41,236 bases of DNA from Phycisphaerae bacterium. Lineage in GTDB: Bacteria; Planctomycetota; Phycisphaerae; UBA1845. The stretch spans positions 1 through 41,236 of the forward strand of contig JAJDDQ010000050.1 of NCBI GenBank assembly GCA_029260215.1, in the 5' to 3' direction. Positions within the stretch are counted from its first letter, which is position 1. The number at the start of each line of letters is the position of its first letter. The notes below the pieces were generated by a model. That model was not told where the DNA came from, did no database searches, and worked only from the letters and a program-made list of their open reading frames with translations. Below, one piece after another: positions 33,690-41,236 of the stretch. Both the position numbers and the translations under genes were made by a program.

Positions 33690-35432
33690 CTACTCGTCCT
33701 CCATGATCGTTTCCTTGACGACTTCCTCAATCGTGGTCAAACCGTCGAAAATCGACAGCAACCCCGACTCGCGAAGCGTGCGCATGCCGCGCTTCTTGGC
33801 TTCGGCACGGACCAATGCGGTGGACGCCTGCCGCATGACCAGATCGCGAATCGGGTCGTCAACCACCAGAATCTCGTAAATAGCGGTCCGACCACGGTAC
33901 CCGGTGTTGTTGCAAAAATCGCAACCCTTGCCGTAATAGAACGTCTGCCCCGCGACTTTTTCCTCGGTCAGGCTCAATTCCATCAACAGCTCTTCCGTTG
34001 GCTCAAACTTCGTTTTGCAGTTCTTGCAGATACGCCGCACAAGCCGCTGAGCGATGATCGCCTCAACCGTCGCTGTGATCAAAAAGGCCTCCAGGCCCAA
34101 ATCGAGCATACGCGCAAACGTCGACGGAGCATCGTTCGTATGCACGGTCGAGAATACCAGGTGTCCCGTCAACGCAGCCTGAACCGCGATCTGGGCCGTC
34201 TCGAGGTCGCGAATCTCACCAATCAGCACCGTATCGGGGTCTTGACGCAGAAAACTACGCAACGCCCGAGCGAATGTCAGTCCCACTTCAGGACGAACCT
34301 GACACTGGATCAATCCGTCGATATCGTACTCAACCGGATCCTCAGCCGTCAAAAGCTTGACTTCCGGCGTATTCAGCGTGTTCAGAGCTGAATACAGCGT
34401 GGTCGTTTTTCCCGATCCAGTCGGCCCGGTGACGATGACGATGCCGTTCGGGCGACGGATGATCTGATCGATGACCGAAAGATCGTCTTCACGCAGGCCC
34501 AGCTTGTCGAGATCCAGATTGACGTTGGCCCGGTCCAGAACACGCATGACCACGCTCTCGCCGAACAGCGTGGGCAGAACAGCCACGCGAAGGTCCACCG
34601 GATTTCCACCCACCACCAGCTCAATACGACCGTCCTGAGGCAGGCGGCGCTCGGCAATGTCGAGGTTGGCCATCACCTTAATACGCGACGAAATAGCCAT
34701 TGCGATGTAGCGCGGCGGCGGGATCATCTCGTACAAAACGCCGTCGATGCGATAACGCATCTTGAACTCGTCCTCGAACGGCTCGAAGTGGACGTCGCTC
34801 GCTTTGTCGCGAATCGCCTGCAACAACACGAGGTTGAGCAGCCTCTTGACCGGGTTGGAGTCCGCCGCCTCCTTCAACTGCTCAAGGTCGATGCTCTCGC
34901 CCCGCCCCGCCAGCGATGCCAGGTCCGCGTCGGACTCGATTTCGTCGATGATGGCACTCATCGATTCGATCGAACCCTCGGGATAGCACTTTTGCAGGGA
35001 CTGCTGCAACATCGCCGGGTCGCAGATGGCAGCCACCACGTCGAAACCCATCAGCGTTTTCAGATCGTCCGTAGCCCGAAAGTTGTCCGGAGAGGACATC
35101 GCGACGTGAATCTGATTCTTCTCCGCCACGAACTTGAAGGGCACGATCTTGTACGTGTTGGCCATCTGGGCCGGGATCATATCCACGACTTCCTGCGGAA
35201 TGTCCATCGACCCGAGGTCCACCGCGACCATACCCACTTGGGCGGCCAGCGCGTAATTCAACTGTTCCTCGGTGATTTGGCCCGATTCGACCAGAATCGC
35301 CCCGATAGGCCCCCCACGCTGCTTCTGGATGTCCAGGGCGTCATGCACGTCGCGCCGACGCAGAATGCTCATCTTGATGAGGATTCTGCCAAGCTGTCGC
35401 CCGCGCAGTTGTTCGATCGGCGGCATGTCCAT
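33690..35432 (-). CDS. gspE: Assembly ATPase GspE/PilB
   Basis: A 580-residue hexameric ATPase that powers pseudopilin or pilin assembly. The N-terminal T2SSE_N/MshEN-type domain (about 10-150) includes GAILVESGQITEEQL. The core has Walker A GPTGSGKTTT (336-345), the Asp box AEDPVEYDIDG, Walker B VLIGEIRDLET and the His box VHTNDA. Two CxxC pairs (CKNC and CDFC) form the zinc site of GspE/PilB. The MshEN-like domain often binds cyclic di-GMP in other systems; that is not tested here. GAGG lies 11 nt before the ATG at 35432. Confidence 0.95.
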   Translation of the reverse strand: MDMPPIEQLRGRQLGRILIKMSILRRRDVHDALDIQKQRGGPIGAILVESGQITEEQLNYALAAQVGMVAVDLGSMDIPQEVVDMIPAQMANTYKIVPFKFVAEKNQIHVAMSSPDNFRATDDLKTLMGFDVVAAICDPAMLQQSLQKCYPEGSIESMSAIIDEIESDADLASLAGRGESIDLEQLKEAADSNPVKRLLNLVLLQAIRDKASDVHFEPFEDEFKMRYRIDGVLYEMIPPPRYIAMAISSRIKVMANLDIAERRLPQDGRIELVVGGNPVDLRVAVLPTLFGESVVMRVLDRANVNLDLDKLGLREDDLSVIDQIIRRPNGIVIVTGPTGSGKTTTLYSALNTLNTPEVKLLTAEDPVEYDIDGLIQCQVRPEVGLTFARALRSFLRQDPDTVLIGEIRDLETAQIAVQAALTGHLVFSTVHTNDAPSTFARMLDLGLEAFLITATVEAIIAQRLVRRICKNCKTKFEPTEELLMELSLTEEKVAGQTFYYGKGCDFCNNTGYRGRTAIYEILVVDDPIRDLVMRQASTALVRAEAKKRGMRTLRESGLLSIFDGLTTIEEVVKETIMEDE

Positions 35433-35499
35433 CGCTTCGGTTACCTCGGGGCGTTTCGTCGTGCGCTAAATTCGTCGTTCGTCGTCTCGGACGCTGGCA

Positions 35500-36639
35500 T
35501 CAGGAATTCCGCCGGAACAGAGCGTCGGTGTCGTCGTCGCCATGATCCTCGTCGAAGTTGACTTCCAAACCGCGACGATGGGCGTCGATCTTATCCTGCA
35601 TCTCGCCGGGGCGACGGGCTTTGTCCACCGTCTCCTCAGCCGAGATAAGATTCGCGGAGAAAAGCTCCCACAGGTGCTCATCGAGCAACCGCATGCCGTA
35701 CTTCTTACCCGTCTGGATCGCTGAGTCGATACGATAGACCTTGTTCTCGCGAATCAGGTTGGCGACGGCCGGCGTGACCAGCATAAACTCATAGGCAGCC
35801 ACCATGCCCTTCGGCTGTCTGGGGCAAAGCGCCTGTGACAGCACGGCGATCAGCGTAACGGAAAGCTGCACGCGAATTTGGGCCTGCTGATTCTGCGGAA
35901 ACGCGTCAATAATACGGTTGATCGTGCCCTGGCAACCCGTGGTGTGCAGCGTGCCGAAGACAAGGTGACCGGTCTCCGCCGCCGTAACAGCAGCCTCAAT
36001 CGTCTCAAGGTCGCGCAGCTCGCCGACGAGAATCACGTCCGGGTCCTGCCGCAGCACGCGACGCAACGCCTCCGAAAAGCTCGGCACGTCCACGCCCACT
36101 TCACGCTGGTTCACAATCGACTTTCTGTGCGAGTGGTAATACTCGACCGGGTCTTCCACCGTCACAATGTGACGATCCAGCTCCCCGTTGATGTAATTCA
36201 CCATCGACGCCAGCGTCGTAGTCTTGCCCGATCCCGTGGGGCCTGTGACCAGGAACAGTCCGCGCGGACGCCGGCACAACGCCGACACGATCGTCGGCAG
36301 GCCGATGTCCTCAAACGACAGCAGCCGCGACGGAATCAGTCGCAACACCAATGCGAGGTTGCCCTTCTGCCGGAACACCGACACGCGAAATCGGCCATGC
36401 TCGCCGAAAGCGAAGCCGAAGTCCGTCCCGCCCTCCTCCTGAATCTCCTGCTGGCAGCGTTCAGGGGTGATCGCCTTCATCAGGGCGGTGGTGTCGTCCG
36501 GCGTGAGAGTCTTCGTCTCCAGCCGCCGCATGCGCCCGTGAAGGCGGATGACCGGCGGCGTGCCGACGGTCAGGTGCAGGTCGGACCCGCCCTGCTTGAT
36601 GACGGTTTCCAGCAGCCGGTCAATATGCAACGTGGACAT
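35500..36639 (-). CDS. pilT: Type IV pilus retraction ATPase PilT
   Basis: A 379-residue PilT. Walker A is GPTGSGKT (133-140), followed by TVEDPVEYYH, the Walker B region VILVGELRDLET and the His box GTLHTTGC. It begins with the PilT-type start (SDLHLTVGTPPVIRLHG) and lacks the zinc CxxC pairs, which separates it from GspE. The C-terminal 40 residues are an acidic tail beyond the usual length. It is the first gene of the cluster. A retraction ATPase is not part of a standard type II secretion operon, which argues for a pilus-like machine. Confidence 0.95.
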   Translation of the reverse strand: MSTLHIDRLLETVIKQGGSDLHLTVGTPPVIRLHGRMRRLETKTLTPDDTTALMKAITPERCQQEIQEEGGTDFGFAFGEHGRFRVSVFRQKGNLALVLRLIPSRLLSFEDIGLPTIVSALCRRPRGLFLVTGPTGSGKTTTLASMVNYINGELDRHIVTVEDPVEYYHSHRKSIVNQREVGVDVPSFSEALRRVLRQDPDVILVGELRDLETIEAAVTAAETGHLVFGTLHTTGCQGTINRIIDAFPQNQQAQIRVQLSVTLIAVLSQALCPRQPKGMVAAYEFMLVTPAVANLIRENKVYRIDSAIQTGKKYGMRLLDEHLWELFSANLISAEETVDKARRPGEMQDKIDAHRRGLEVNFDEDHGDDDTDALFRRNS

Positions 36640-36714
36640 AGCGTCGTTTCCGATTCAACCCGAGAAAATCCCATCCTACGCTCGAAAAAACCGCCTCAAC
36701 CGGCAGCCCAAGCG

Positions 36715-36720
36715 ATTATA
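36715..36720 (-). promoter_or_regulatory. Candidate -10 for the pilT-gsp cluster
   Basis: A perfect TATAAT on the minus strand in an otherwise G+C-rich region, placed at a sensible distance from pilT. The -35 region is poor, so an activator-dependent promoter or chance are both possible. Confidence 0.35.
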
Positions 36721-37023
36721 CCGGTCTTGGACCATCCTAGCGAGCGGTTAGCGTCGTTTGGAGCGATCTGCGTATCATTTGAGAAGCCGGGGCGTCCTAA
36801 CGGGACGTAAGAAACTTCCGGCGGCGGCAGAGATGCATGCGAATCAACCGTACAACGCTCAGCCAGGGGCGCGCGCACCGCGCGAATCAGCACCGACGTT
36901 CTATTGGTAGAAGCTGATTCGTTTCAAACGCCGGATTCGGGGGCTGCTTCGATGGTAACAGGTCAGTCATGTGCAAAGCGTGAGTATCTTTTGGCAACCC
37001 CTCACGACAGGGAGCAATCTTTT

Positions 37024-37054
37024 CCCCCCTTGCAAAGGGGGGATACTGGGGGGT
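37024..37054. repeat. CCCCCCTTGC-AAGGGGGG repeat, copy 2
   Basis: CCCCCCTTGCAAAGGGGGG followed by ATACTGGGGGGT, nearly identical to the copy in the GspK leader. It is a short mobile-type hairpin repeat rather than a terminator, as no T-tract follows on either strand. Confidence 0.6.
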
Positions 37055-37207
37055 CTGGATCAGAGAAACGCTTTGGTTTGCGAGAAGAACCTGATTCTGG
37101 ACGCTCCCGGTTTGGTCACGTCCAGCCTCCTGCGCATGGAGGGGAGGAAGAGGGTTATTATCGCCATTCGACATAGCATATGGCTGAACTCTCACGCGGC
37201 CTGGTTG

Positions 37208-39388
37208 TCAGACTCGGGAGCAGGCTTGGGCTTCCTGCTGGTCGGCCAGGAAGTGGTCCGTATATCGCCGGTCGACGCGTACGCATACTTCCGTCGCGCG
37301 GGCGGCGATTTCCGCGTACTCCGGATCGCCGCCGGTGAACGCTCCGAACTCGCCGGCCAATATGATGAGACGCAGCAAATGTCGCAGGACCAGCCCCTCG
37401 TGCTTGGCCAGGTCTCGGTTGCGGCAGAATTTGTAGAAGTCGCCGCCGGTTTCGAAAATGCCGCCGGCTACCCAGTGTGATTGGACCGTTACCTCTTCCG
37501 GAGATGCCAATTGTGCGTCGAAGAGCAACTTGAGCATTTCGGGCAGCGTCAGAGGCCAGCGCCTCGGTTCGTCTTCCATGAAGTCCTCATACTCATCGTC
37601 ATTCGGTTTGACCAGTTGCCCGTCCTCGTCCAATATCGCCAGTCCCTTCTTGAGCAACGCGGGCGCGAGGTGTTCGGTGTACAGTGGCCCTTTCTCCAGA
37701 TCATGCGGCAGGCGAACGCCTCTGAGCAGTGCGGGCGGAATCGGCAGCACAGACTGCAAGGCCTGCAACTTCTCTTCAGTGCTGGAGTATTTCAGTTGTT
37801 TACCCAGAAACGCGCCGTACAACGGATCGATACTGCGGAATTCGAGCAATTCCATCACCGAGTCGCTCAGCGTGACGTGGTCGCTCTCGGCGTCGCGGGT
37901 GAGGTAGCCGAAGGCAGCCAGATTGTCGAGCATGAAGTTGAGCTGCTCCTGAAACTTCTCGTTGCGCTCCGGTGTGTTGAATCGTTTGGAGAGAAATTCC
38001 CGCGTTTCGCGAACCGTGCCCGACCGCGTCAACAGGTAGATCAACACCTGATAGGGAATCATGGACCGGCTGAACAGCTTCGCAGGGCCTGCTTTGATCA
38101 GCGTCTGAAACTGCCCTTCGGCCCAATACGCATAACCTTTTCGGCGTGTGGGGCGTTTCTTTTCGAGTTGCTTGCGCTGCCGCATAATGCCCGGGTCTTT
38201 CGAGTTCGGATCGATTTTTTCGAGCTTGATCTTCCACTTGGCGATCTTGACGTCGTCTTCGTGGGCCAGCACACAGACGTAGCCCTTGGTGTCGAATTGA
38301 GGCCTGCCCGCCCGACCGAACATCTGATGGGCCGACGACGACGCGATCAGTTTGCGGTCATCTCTGGGGCCTTTCATGAGCGATGTGATGACCACAGCCC
38401 GCGCGGGCAGGTTGATGCCGGCGGCCAGCGTCTCCGTGCAAATGACGAATGGCACGAGTTTCTTGAGAAAAAGTTTCTCAATGACTTCCTTATGCTTCGG
38501 AAGAATGCCCGCGTGATGCACGCCGACCCCGCGAATCAGCATCTGCTTCAGCTTGGGGCCTATGCCGTCTACAAACGTGTCAGCCTCCAGATGTTCCTCG
38601 ATTTTTGCGCGCGTTTCCCTGCTGATCAGCGACAGTCCCTTCAGCCGCTCAGCCACATCCCAGCATTCATTTCGGTTGAAACAAAAGACCAGTGCGGGCG
38701 AACGGTTGTCGGCGTCGTTCTCGGAAACCATGCCGGGCAGCAATTCCGTTACAAGTCGCTCGCCTTCCCAGATAAACTCCAGCGGCACGCGCCGCTCGTC
38801 GGTTTGCACGAGGCGCAGATTGCGGCCGTGTTCCTTTTTGAGCCAGATCACAAAGTCGGTTGCGTTGCCCACTGTGGCGGACAGCAGCATCAGGCGGACC
38901 GTTTTGGGCAGCAGGACGAGCGACAATTCCCAGACGATCCCGCGTTCCCACTCGTTGAAATAGTGAAATTCGTCCATGACGACAGCCGACGTGTCGCCGA
39001 GCATCTCGTCGTCGGCCAACAGGTGATTCAGGAGGATTTCGGCCACAACGACGCGCACGACGGCATCGGGATTGACTTTGCGGTTGCCGGTGATGAGTCC
39101 GACCGCGTCGCGCGGAAACCCCCACGATTCCGCCAGGTCTTGAAATTCGCGAAATTTTTGATCGGTCAGGGCGATGAGCGGCGTTGTGTAGTACATGCGT
39201 CGCCCGGTGCTGAGTGCTTCGAAAATGGCGGCTTCGGCGATGAGCGTCTTGCCCATGCCGGTCGGCGCGGTCACCAGCAGGCCGTCAAACGCGTCATCGA
39301 ACCAACTGAGAAGCGCCTCTTCCTGAAACGGATAGGGGTCGAAGGTCAGCCGATCGAGGAAGCCGTCACAGATTTCGTTGCGGTCCAT
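37208..39388 (-). CDS. Ski2-like DEAD/DEAH-box helicase
   Basis: A 726-residue superfamily 2 helicase. PYPFQEEAL acts as the Q-like motif, Walker A is APTGMGKT (41-48), motif II is DEFH (139-142), motif III is SAT (170-172), then TETLAAGINLPAR (motif V) and QMFGRAGRPQFD (motif VI, 355-366). The last motif fits the Hel308/Brr2/ASCC3 side of the Ski2-like group rather than Mtr4. The C-terminal 300 residues form a helical region with no known domain. It probably unwinds RNA or branched DNA. It is not in an operon; a transcriptional link to the pilus cluster is unlikely given the 568-bp gap. The start has only a weak ribosome-binding site. Confidence 0.85.
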   Translation of the reverse strand: MDRNEICDGFLDRLTFDPYPFQEEALLSWFDDAFDGLLVTAPTGMGKTLIAEAAIFEALSTGRRMYYTTPLIALTDQKFREFQDLAESWGFPRDAVGLITGNRKVNPDAVVRVVVAEILLNHLLADDEMLGDTSAVVMDEFHYFNEWERGIVWELSLVLLPKTVRLMLLSATVGNATDFVIWLKKEHGRNLRLVQTDERRVPLEFIWEGERLVTELLPGMVSENDADNRSPALVFCFNRNECWDVAERLKGLSLISRETRAKIEEHLEADTFVDGIGPKLKQMLIRGVGVHHAGILPKHKEVIEKLFLKKLVPFVICTETLAAGINLPARAVVITSLMKGPRDDRKLIASSSAHQMFGRAGRPQFDTKGYVCVLAHEDDVKIAKWKIKLEKIDPNSKDPGIMRQRKQLEKKRPTRRKGYAYWAEGQFQTLIKAGPAKLFSRSMIPYQVLIYLLTRSGTVRETREFLSKRFNTPERNEKFQEQLNFMLDNLAAFGYLTRDAESDHVTLSDSVMELLEFRSIDPLYGAFLGKQLKYSSTEEKLQALQSVLPIPPALLRGVRLPHDLEKGPLYTEHLAPALLKKGLAILDEDGQLVKPNDDEYEDFMEDEPRRWPLTLPEMLKLLFDAQLASPEEVTVQSHWVAGGIFETGGDFYKFCRNRDLAKHEGLVLRHLLRLIILAGEFGAFTGGDPEYAEIAARATEVCVRVDRRYTDHFLADQQEAQACSRV

Positions 39389-39778
39389 GCGTCGCTTTCA
39401 ATTGAAGACGTCTCGCACCGTAACGCTTTCCGTCATCCGATACCGTGGCGGGTGATATCCTGCGAGTCGGGAATTCTTGAACGTCTATCGCGAGGGCGGG
39501 CCTTGTACCTGGGTTGCGAAGCGTCGGGCACGCCGTCCGCCGCCTCGCAAAGCCCCAACATACATACGTCCCCCAACGGGGTAAAGGATGGCCTTGGTGA
39601 GCGTGCATCCCAATACGGGTGGCAATTCGCAGTGCAGGGTGGCACGGTCTAACGGCGCAGTCGGTAGGCCGTGGTAGTTGCGGAGCTCCACGGCCTGGCT
39701 GCGCCAGACCGTGCCACCCAGAATGGGATGCACCCCCTTGGTGATGGGCGACGAGCGGGTGCGACTCAGGCGATTGAT
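39389..39778. other. Intergenic region holding the complete REP-like element
   Basis: 390 bp with no gene. The complete nested palindrome (39603-39733) fills a third of it. The part nearest the helicase start shows no clear promoter. Confidence 0.5.
39603..39733. repeat. REP-like nested palindrome, copy B (complete)
   Basis: 131 bp. Outer inverted repeat of 20 bp (GTGCATCCCAATACGGGTGG against GTGCATCCCATTCTGGGTGG read from the far end, 17 of 20 matching). A GCAATTCGCAGTGCAGGGTGG spacer is followed by the 71-nt core palindrome at 39643-39713. This is the uninterrupted form against which copies A, C and D can be read. Confidence 0.8.
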
Positions 39779-40819
39779 TCAGCGTGTGTTGTTGCAGGTC
39801 GATATTTCGCAACAGGGCGCACCAAACTTATTGTTGATGAGGCAGCTGAAGACCTCAAGGTCACATCCGTCGATGAAGCCGTCGCAATTGATGTCTGCTG
39901 CAAGGCATCTGGGGTCGCACACCGTGCTGTTATTCAGGGCCTGCCTGAGAAGCAGATAATCGAAAACACCGATTGAGAGACTTTGATCGAGATCGCCGCT
40001 GCACGCGCAGGGCGGGGCCGCGGCGGAATCGATGATGAGCTGCAGGCGATAGAAGTCGTGGAAGTCCACATCATCGTCAAAATCGAAATCGAACGATTCG
40101 CAGCCGTCCGCATAAGGGCCGGCGTCGGGGCCTGTTCGGCAGTTTCGGAAGCTGAGGAAGTCGATGAGGTTGCGCTGGCCATCGCGGTTGGCGTCGCCGG
40201 GCAGGACGCGCACCAACTGCAGGCCGTTGATCATGGCGTCGGACGACGACGTAGCCAAGCTGCAAAACCATTCTCGTCCCCCGAGTACGGAAACGACATC
40301 GCGAGCGTGGGTAACGCCCTGTTCGAGTTGCCCGGGGAAAGCGCCTCCGACGGAAACGTCGGACGAGCCGCAGCTTGTGTCGAAAGCGTTGAAGTAAATC
40401 GTCGTGGTAGCGTCGGGCTGGCCCGGCGACCAAGCGTACACGATGAGCTTGTACGTGCCGCTGGCGAGATTCTCGAATTTCCAGAGGCAGGTGTCGGTGT
40501 CGCCGACTCGCGTGCCGTCGTCGAGCAGGCGTTCATCGTCTTGATTCGTGGCTGGATCGTCCTGACTGGCAGGGTCGAACGCGCAGCCCGACATCAAACT
40601 GACGGTCACGGGAATCGGCATCCCGCTGAGGTCGACGAGTCCATCGGCAGGGAACGCGGTCACGGCGTTCCAGACTCCGGGCAGGCCTGCGGCGGCGTAG
40701 CTTTGCTGCGGCACGCCAGCCTGATTTCCAAAGTCGATGTTCAGTGATTGGCCGACGGACGCGGCGGAGCATGCAAAGAGTGCTGCGGCGGTTTTGTGAA
40801 GTAGTGCGAGGTGTTTCAT
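39779..40819 (-). CDS. Secreted dockerin-type repeat protein
   Basis: A 346-residue exported protein. A Sec signal (residues 1-24) is followed by a beta-rich domain (about 25-225) with paired Cys and LNIDFGNQAG near the start. Then come dockerin-like calcium loops: PGDANRDGQRNLIDF, FDFDFDDDVDFHDF, SGDLDQSLSIGVFDYLLL and ADINCDGFIDGCDLEVF. Four loops in two pairs is one more pair than a classical cellulosomal dockerin, a form widespread in Phycisphaerae surface proteins. The C-terminus is Cys-rich. The ATG at 40819 has GAAAGGTG upstream; the open frame before it is not coding. The function of the N-terminal domain is unknown. Confidence 0.8.
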   Translation of the reverse strand: MKHLALLHKTAAALFACSAASVGQSLNIDFGNQAGVPQQSYAAAGLPGVWNAVTAFPADGLVDLSGMPIPVTVSLMSGCAFDPASQDDPATNQDDERLLDDGTRVGDTDTCLWKFENLASGTYKLIVYAWSPGQPDATTTIYFNAFDTSCGSSDVSVGGAFPGQLEQGVTHARDVVSVLGGREWFCSLATSSSDAMINGLQLVRVLPGDANRDGQRNLIDFLSFRNCRTGPDAGPYADGCESFDFDFDDDVDFHDFYRLQLIIDSAAAPPCACSGDLDQSLSIGVFDYLLLRQALNNSTVCDPRCLAADINCDGFIDGCDLEVFSCLINNKFGAPCCEISTCNNTR

Positions 40820-40922
40820 GTTGCACCTTTCGGGCAAAGCCAATTTTGGAACGAAATGACATGTTCGCCGCCCGCTACCGGAGGGCGACAGCACTGCGAT
40901 GGTTCGACGACCACCGCCCAAT

Positions 40923-40952
40923 ACAGTAGCGCCACAGTAAGCAGGTTTTCAA
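40923..40952 (-). promoter_or_regulatory. Candidate promoter for the dockerin-type gene
   Basis: On the minus strand TTGAAA (40952-40947), an 18-nt spacer and TACTGT (40928-40923). It gives a leader of about 97 nt. Confidence 0.35.
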
Positions 40953-41038
40953 TCACTTTGCAGTTGGATTGTATCAATTGAGCGGGCGGGGACCGGGTGG
41001 AGCGGCGCAATAGCGGAGATCGCTTGACCGGGCCGGGC

Positions 41039-41127
41039 GCATCCCATTCTGGGTGGCACGGTCTGGCGCAGCCAGGCCGTGGAGCTCCGCAACTCCCACG
41101 GCCTACCGACTGCGCCGTTAGACCGTG
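41039..41127. repeat. REP-like nested palindrome, copy C (interrupted by the right IS)
   Basis: The flank GCATCCCATTCTGGGTGG (41039-41056) plus the 71-nt core (41057-41127). The far flank is replaced by the IS-like sequence AAACTATGAAG. Relative to the IS, the core lies in the opposite orientation to copy A. Confidence 0.8.
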
Positions 41128-41236
41128 AAACTATGAAGCGAGCCTCCCCTTGGGTACGTTCGGGGTCTTGAATCGGGGGTCGTATCCCCGACATGGAAGC
41201 CCCAGAACCTCAAAAAGGAGACTCACTATGTGGTCG
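41120..41236 (+). mobile_element. Right copy of the terminal inverted duplication: IS110-like upstream end
   Basis: Reverse complement of 18-134 with no mismatch. A hairpin (TCGGGG/CCCCGA) is at 41173-41191 and a weaker CCCC/GGGG stem at 41146-41165. It ends with the ribosome-binding site AAGGAG and the transposase start. Confidence 0.65.
41228..41236 (+). CDS. IS110-family transposase start (right copy, 3 codons)
   Basis: Only M-W-S is inside the window. It is called because its upstream 108 bp are identical to those of the left copy, where the reading continues as I-G-I-D-V. It points outward. Confidence 0.5.

Larger units (their letters stand above)
36640..37207. other. Intergenic region upstream of the pilus cluster
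   Basis: 568 bp between the helicase stop and the PilT start, both minus strand. It contains a TATAAT on the minus strand (36720-36715), about 75 nt before the pilT start, with no good -35 partner. It also contains a small inverted repeat around CGTCC/GGGACG near 36800 and a dispersed hairpin repeat (37024-37054). No gene is supported. Confidence 0.45.
40820..41227. other. Intergenic region up to the right IS110-like start
   Basis: 408 bp with no supported gene. It contains the candidate promoter of the dockerin-type gene, the REP-like copy C and the non-coding end of the right IS110-like element. Confidence 0.5.

Noticed and set aside
37024-37054. The C6/G6 hairpin as the helicase terminator
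   Set aside because: It lies about 150 bp past the stop, has no T-tract in either direction, and recurs inside the GspK coding leader.
37481-39652. A plus-strand reading frame of over 700 codons opposite the helicase
   Set aside because: It is the antisense shadow of a helicase with all its motifs in place. It has no domain, and long antisense frames are expected at this G+C content.
18-41236. A 41-kb composite transposon bounded by the two IS copies
   Set aside because: IS110 elements lack the classical terminal repeats used for composite transposition, and the interior is mostly ordinary chromosomal genes. Inversion or assembly breaks explain the ends better.
1-41236. tRNA, rRNA or other standard RNA genes
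   Set aside because: I saw no cloverleaf with a GTTCGA-type T-arm, and no rRNA-like sequence in any intergenic region.

Overview
The window reads as a high-G+C planctomycete chromosome segment, probably Phycisphaerae-like. The main pointers are a DUF1571 exported protein, a dockerin-type secreted protein with paired GDxNxDG-like loops, a Hanks-type kinase, very large pseudopilins in tandem, and many dispersed nested palindromes. The class is inferred from these families, not proven.

Layout. Both ends lie inside two copies of what looks like the same IS110-family insertion sequence. The copies point outward, and their first 117 bp inside the window are identical (18-134 and 41120-41236). Each begins at the foot of a REP-like palindrome. 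Between them, 353-6829 holds a guanine-deaminase-like enzyme, a small membrane protein, an AlbA_2/Schlafen-type gene with a zinc ribbon bracketed by direct repeats, a lipoprotein/PAS histidine kinase pair, and a DUF1571 protein. From 6971 to 14632 lie an SDR epimerase, a PaaK/CapK-like ligase, a four-helix membrane protein, a DinB-like protein, a JAMM protease beside cysteine synthase, a metallophosphoesterase and a Ser/Thr kinase.

The most interesting locus is 16300-18449 on the minus strand. A 78-residue exported Cys-rich peptide with an 18-bp/6-residue tandem repeat (CGGDKK) is followed by an MNIO (DUF692) oxidase and a DUF2063-like partner. This is the three-part layout of bufferin/HvfABC-type copper-handling RiPPs. 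An intrinsic terminator-like hairpin separates the precursor from the maturation genes.

From 18706 to 21679 are a gamma-glutamyltransferase lipoprotein and a coiled-coil protein bracketed by palindromic repeats. From 22074 to 36639 a minus-strand cluster encodes PilT, GspE/PilB, GspF/PilC, six FTLIE-type pseudopilins and a giant GspK-like protein carrying a lamin-tail-like insert. No secretin, GspC/L/M or prepilin peptidase is present. A Ski2-like helicase and a dockerin-repeat secreted protein close the window.

At least five families of palindromic or hairpin repeats are scattered between genes, two of them bracketing single genes. No tRNA, rRNA or CRISPR array was recognised.
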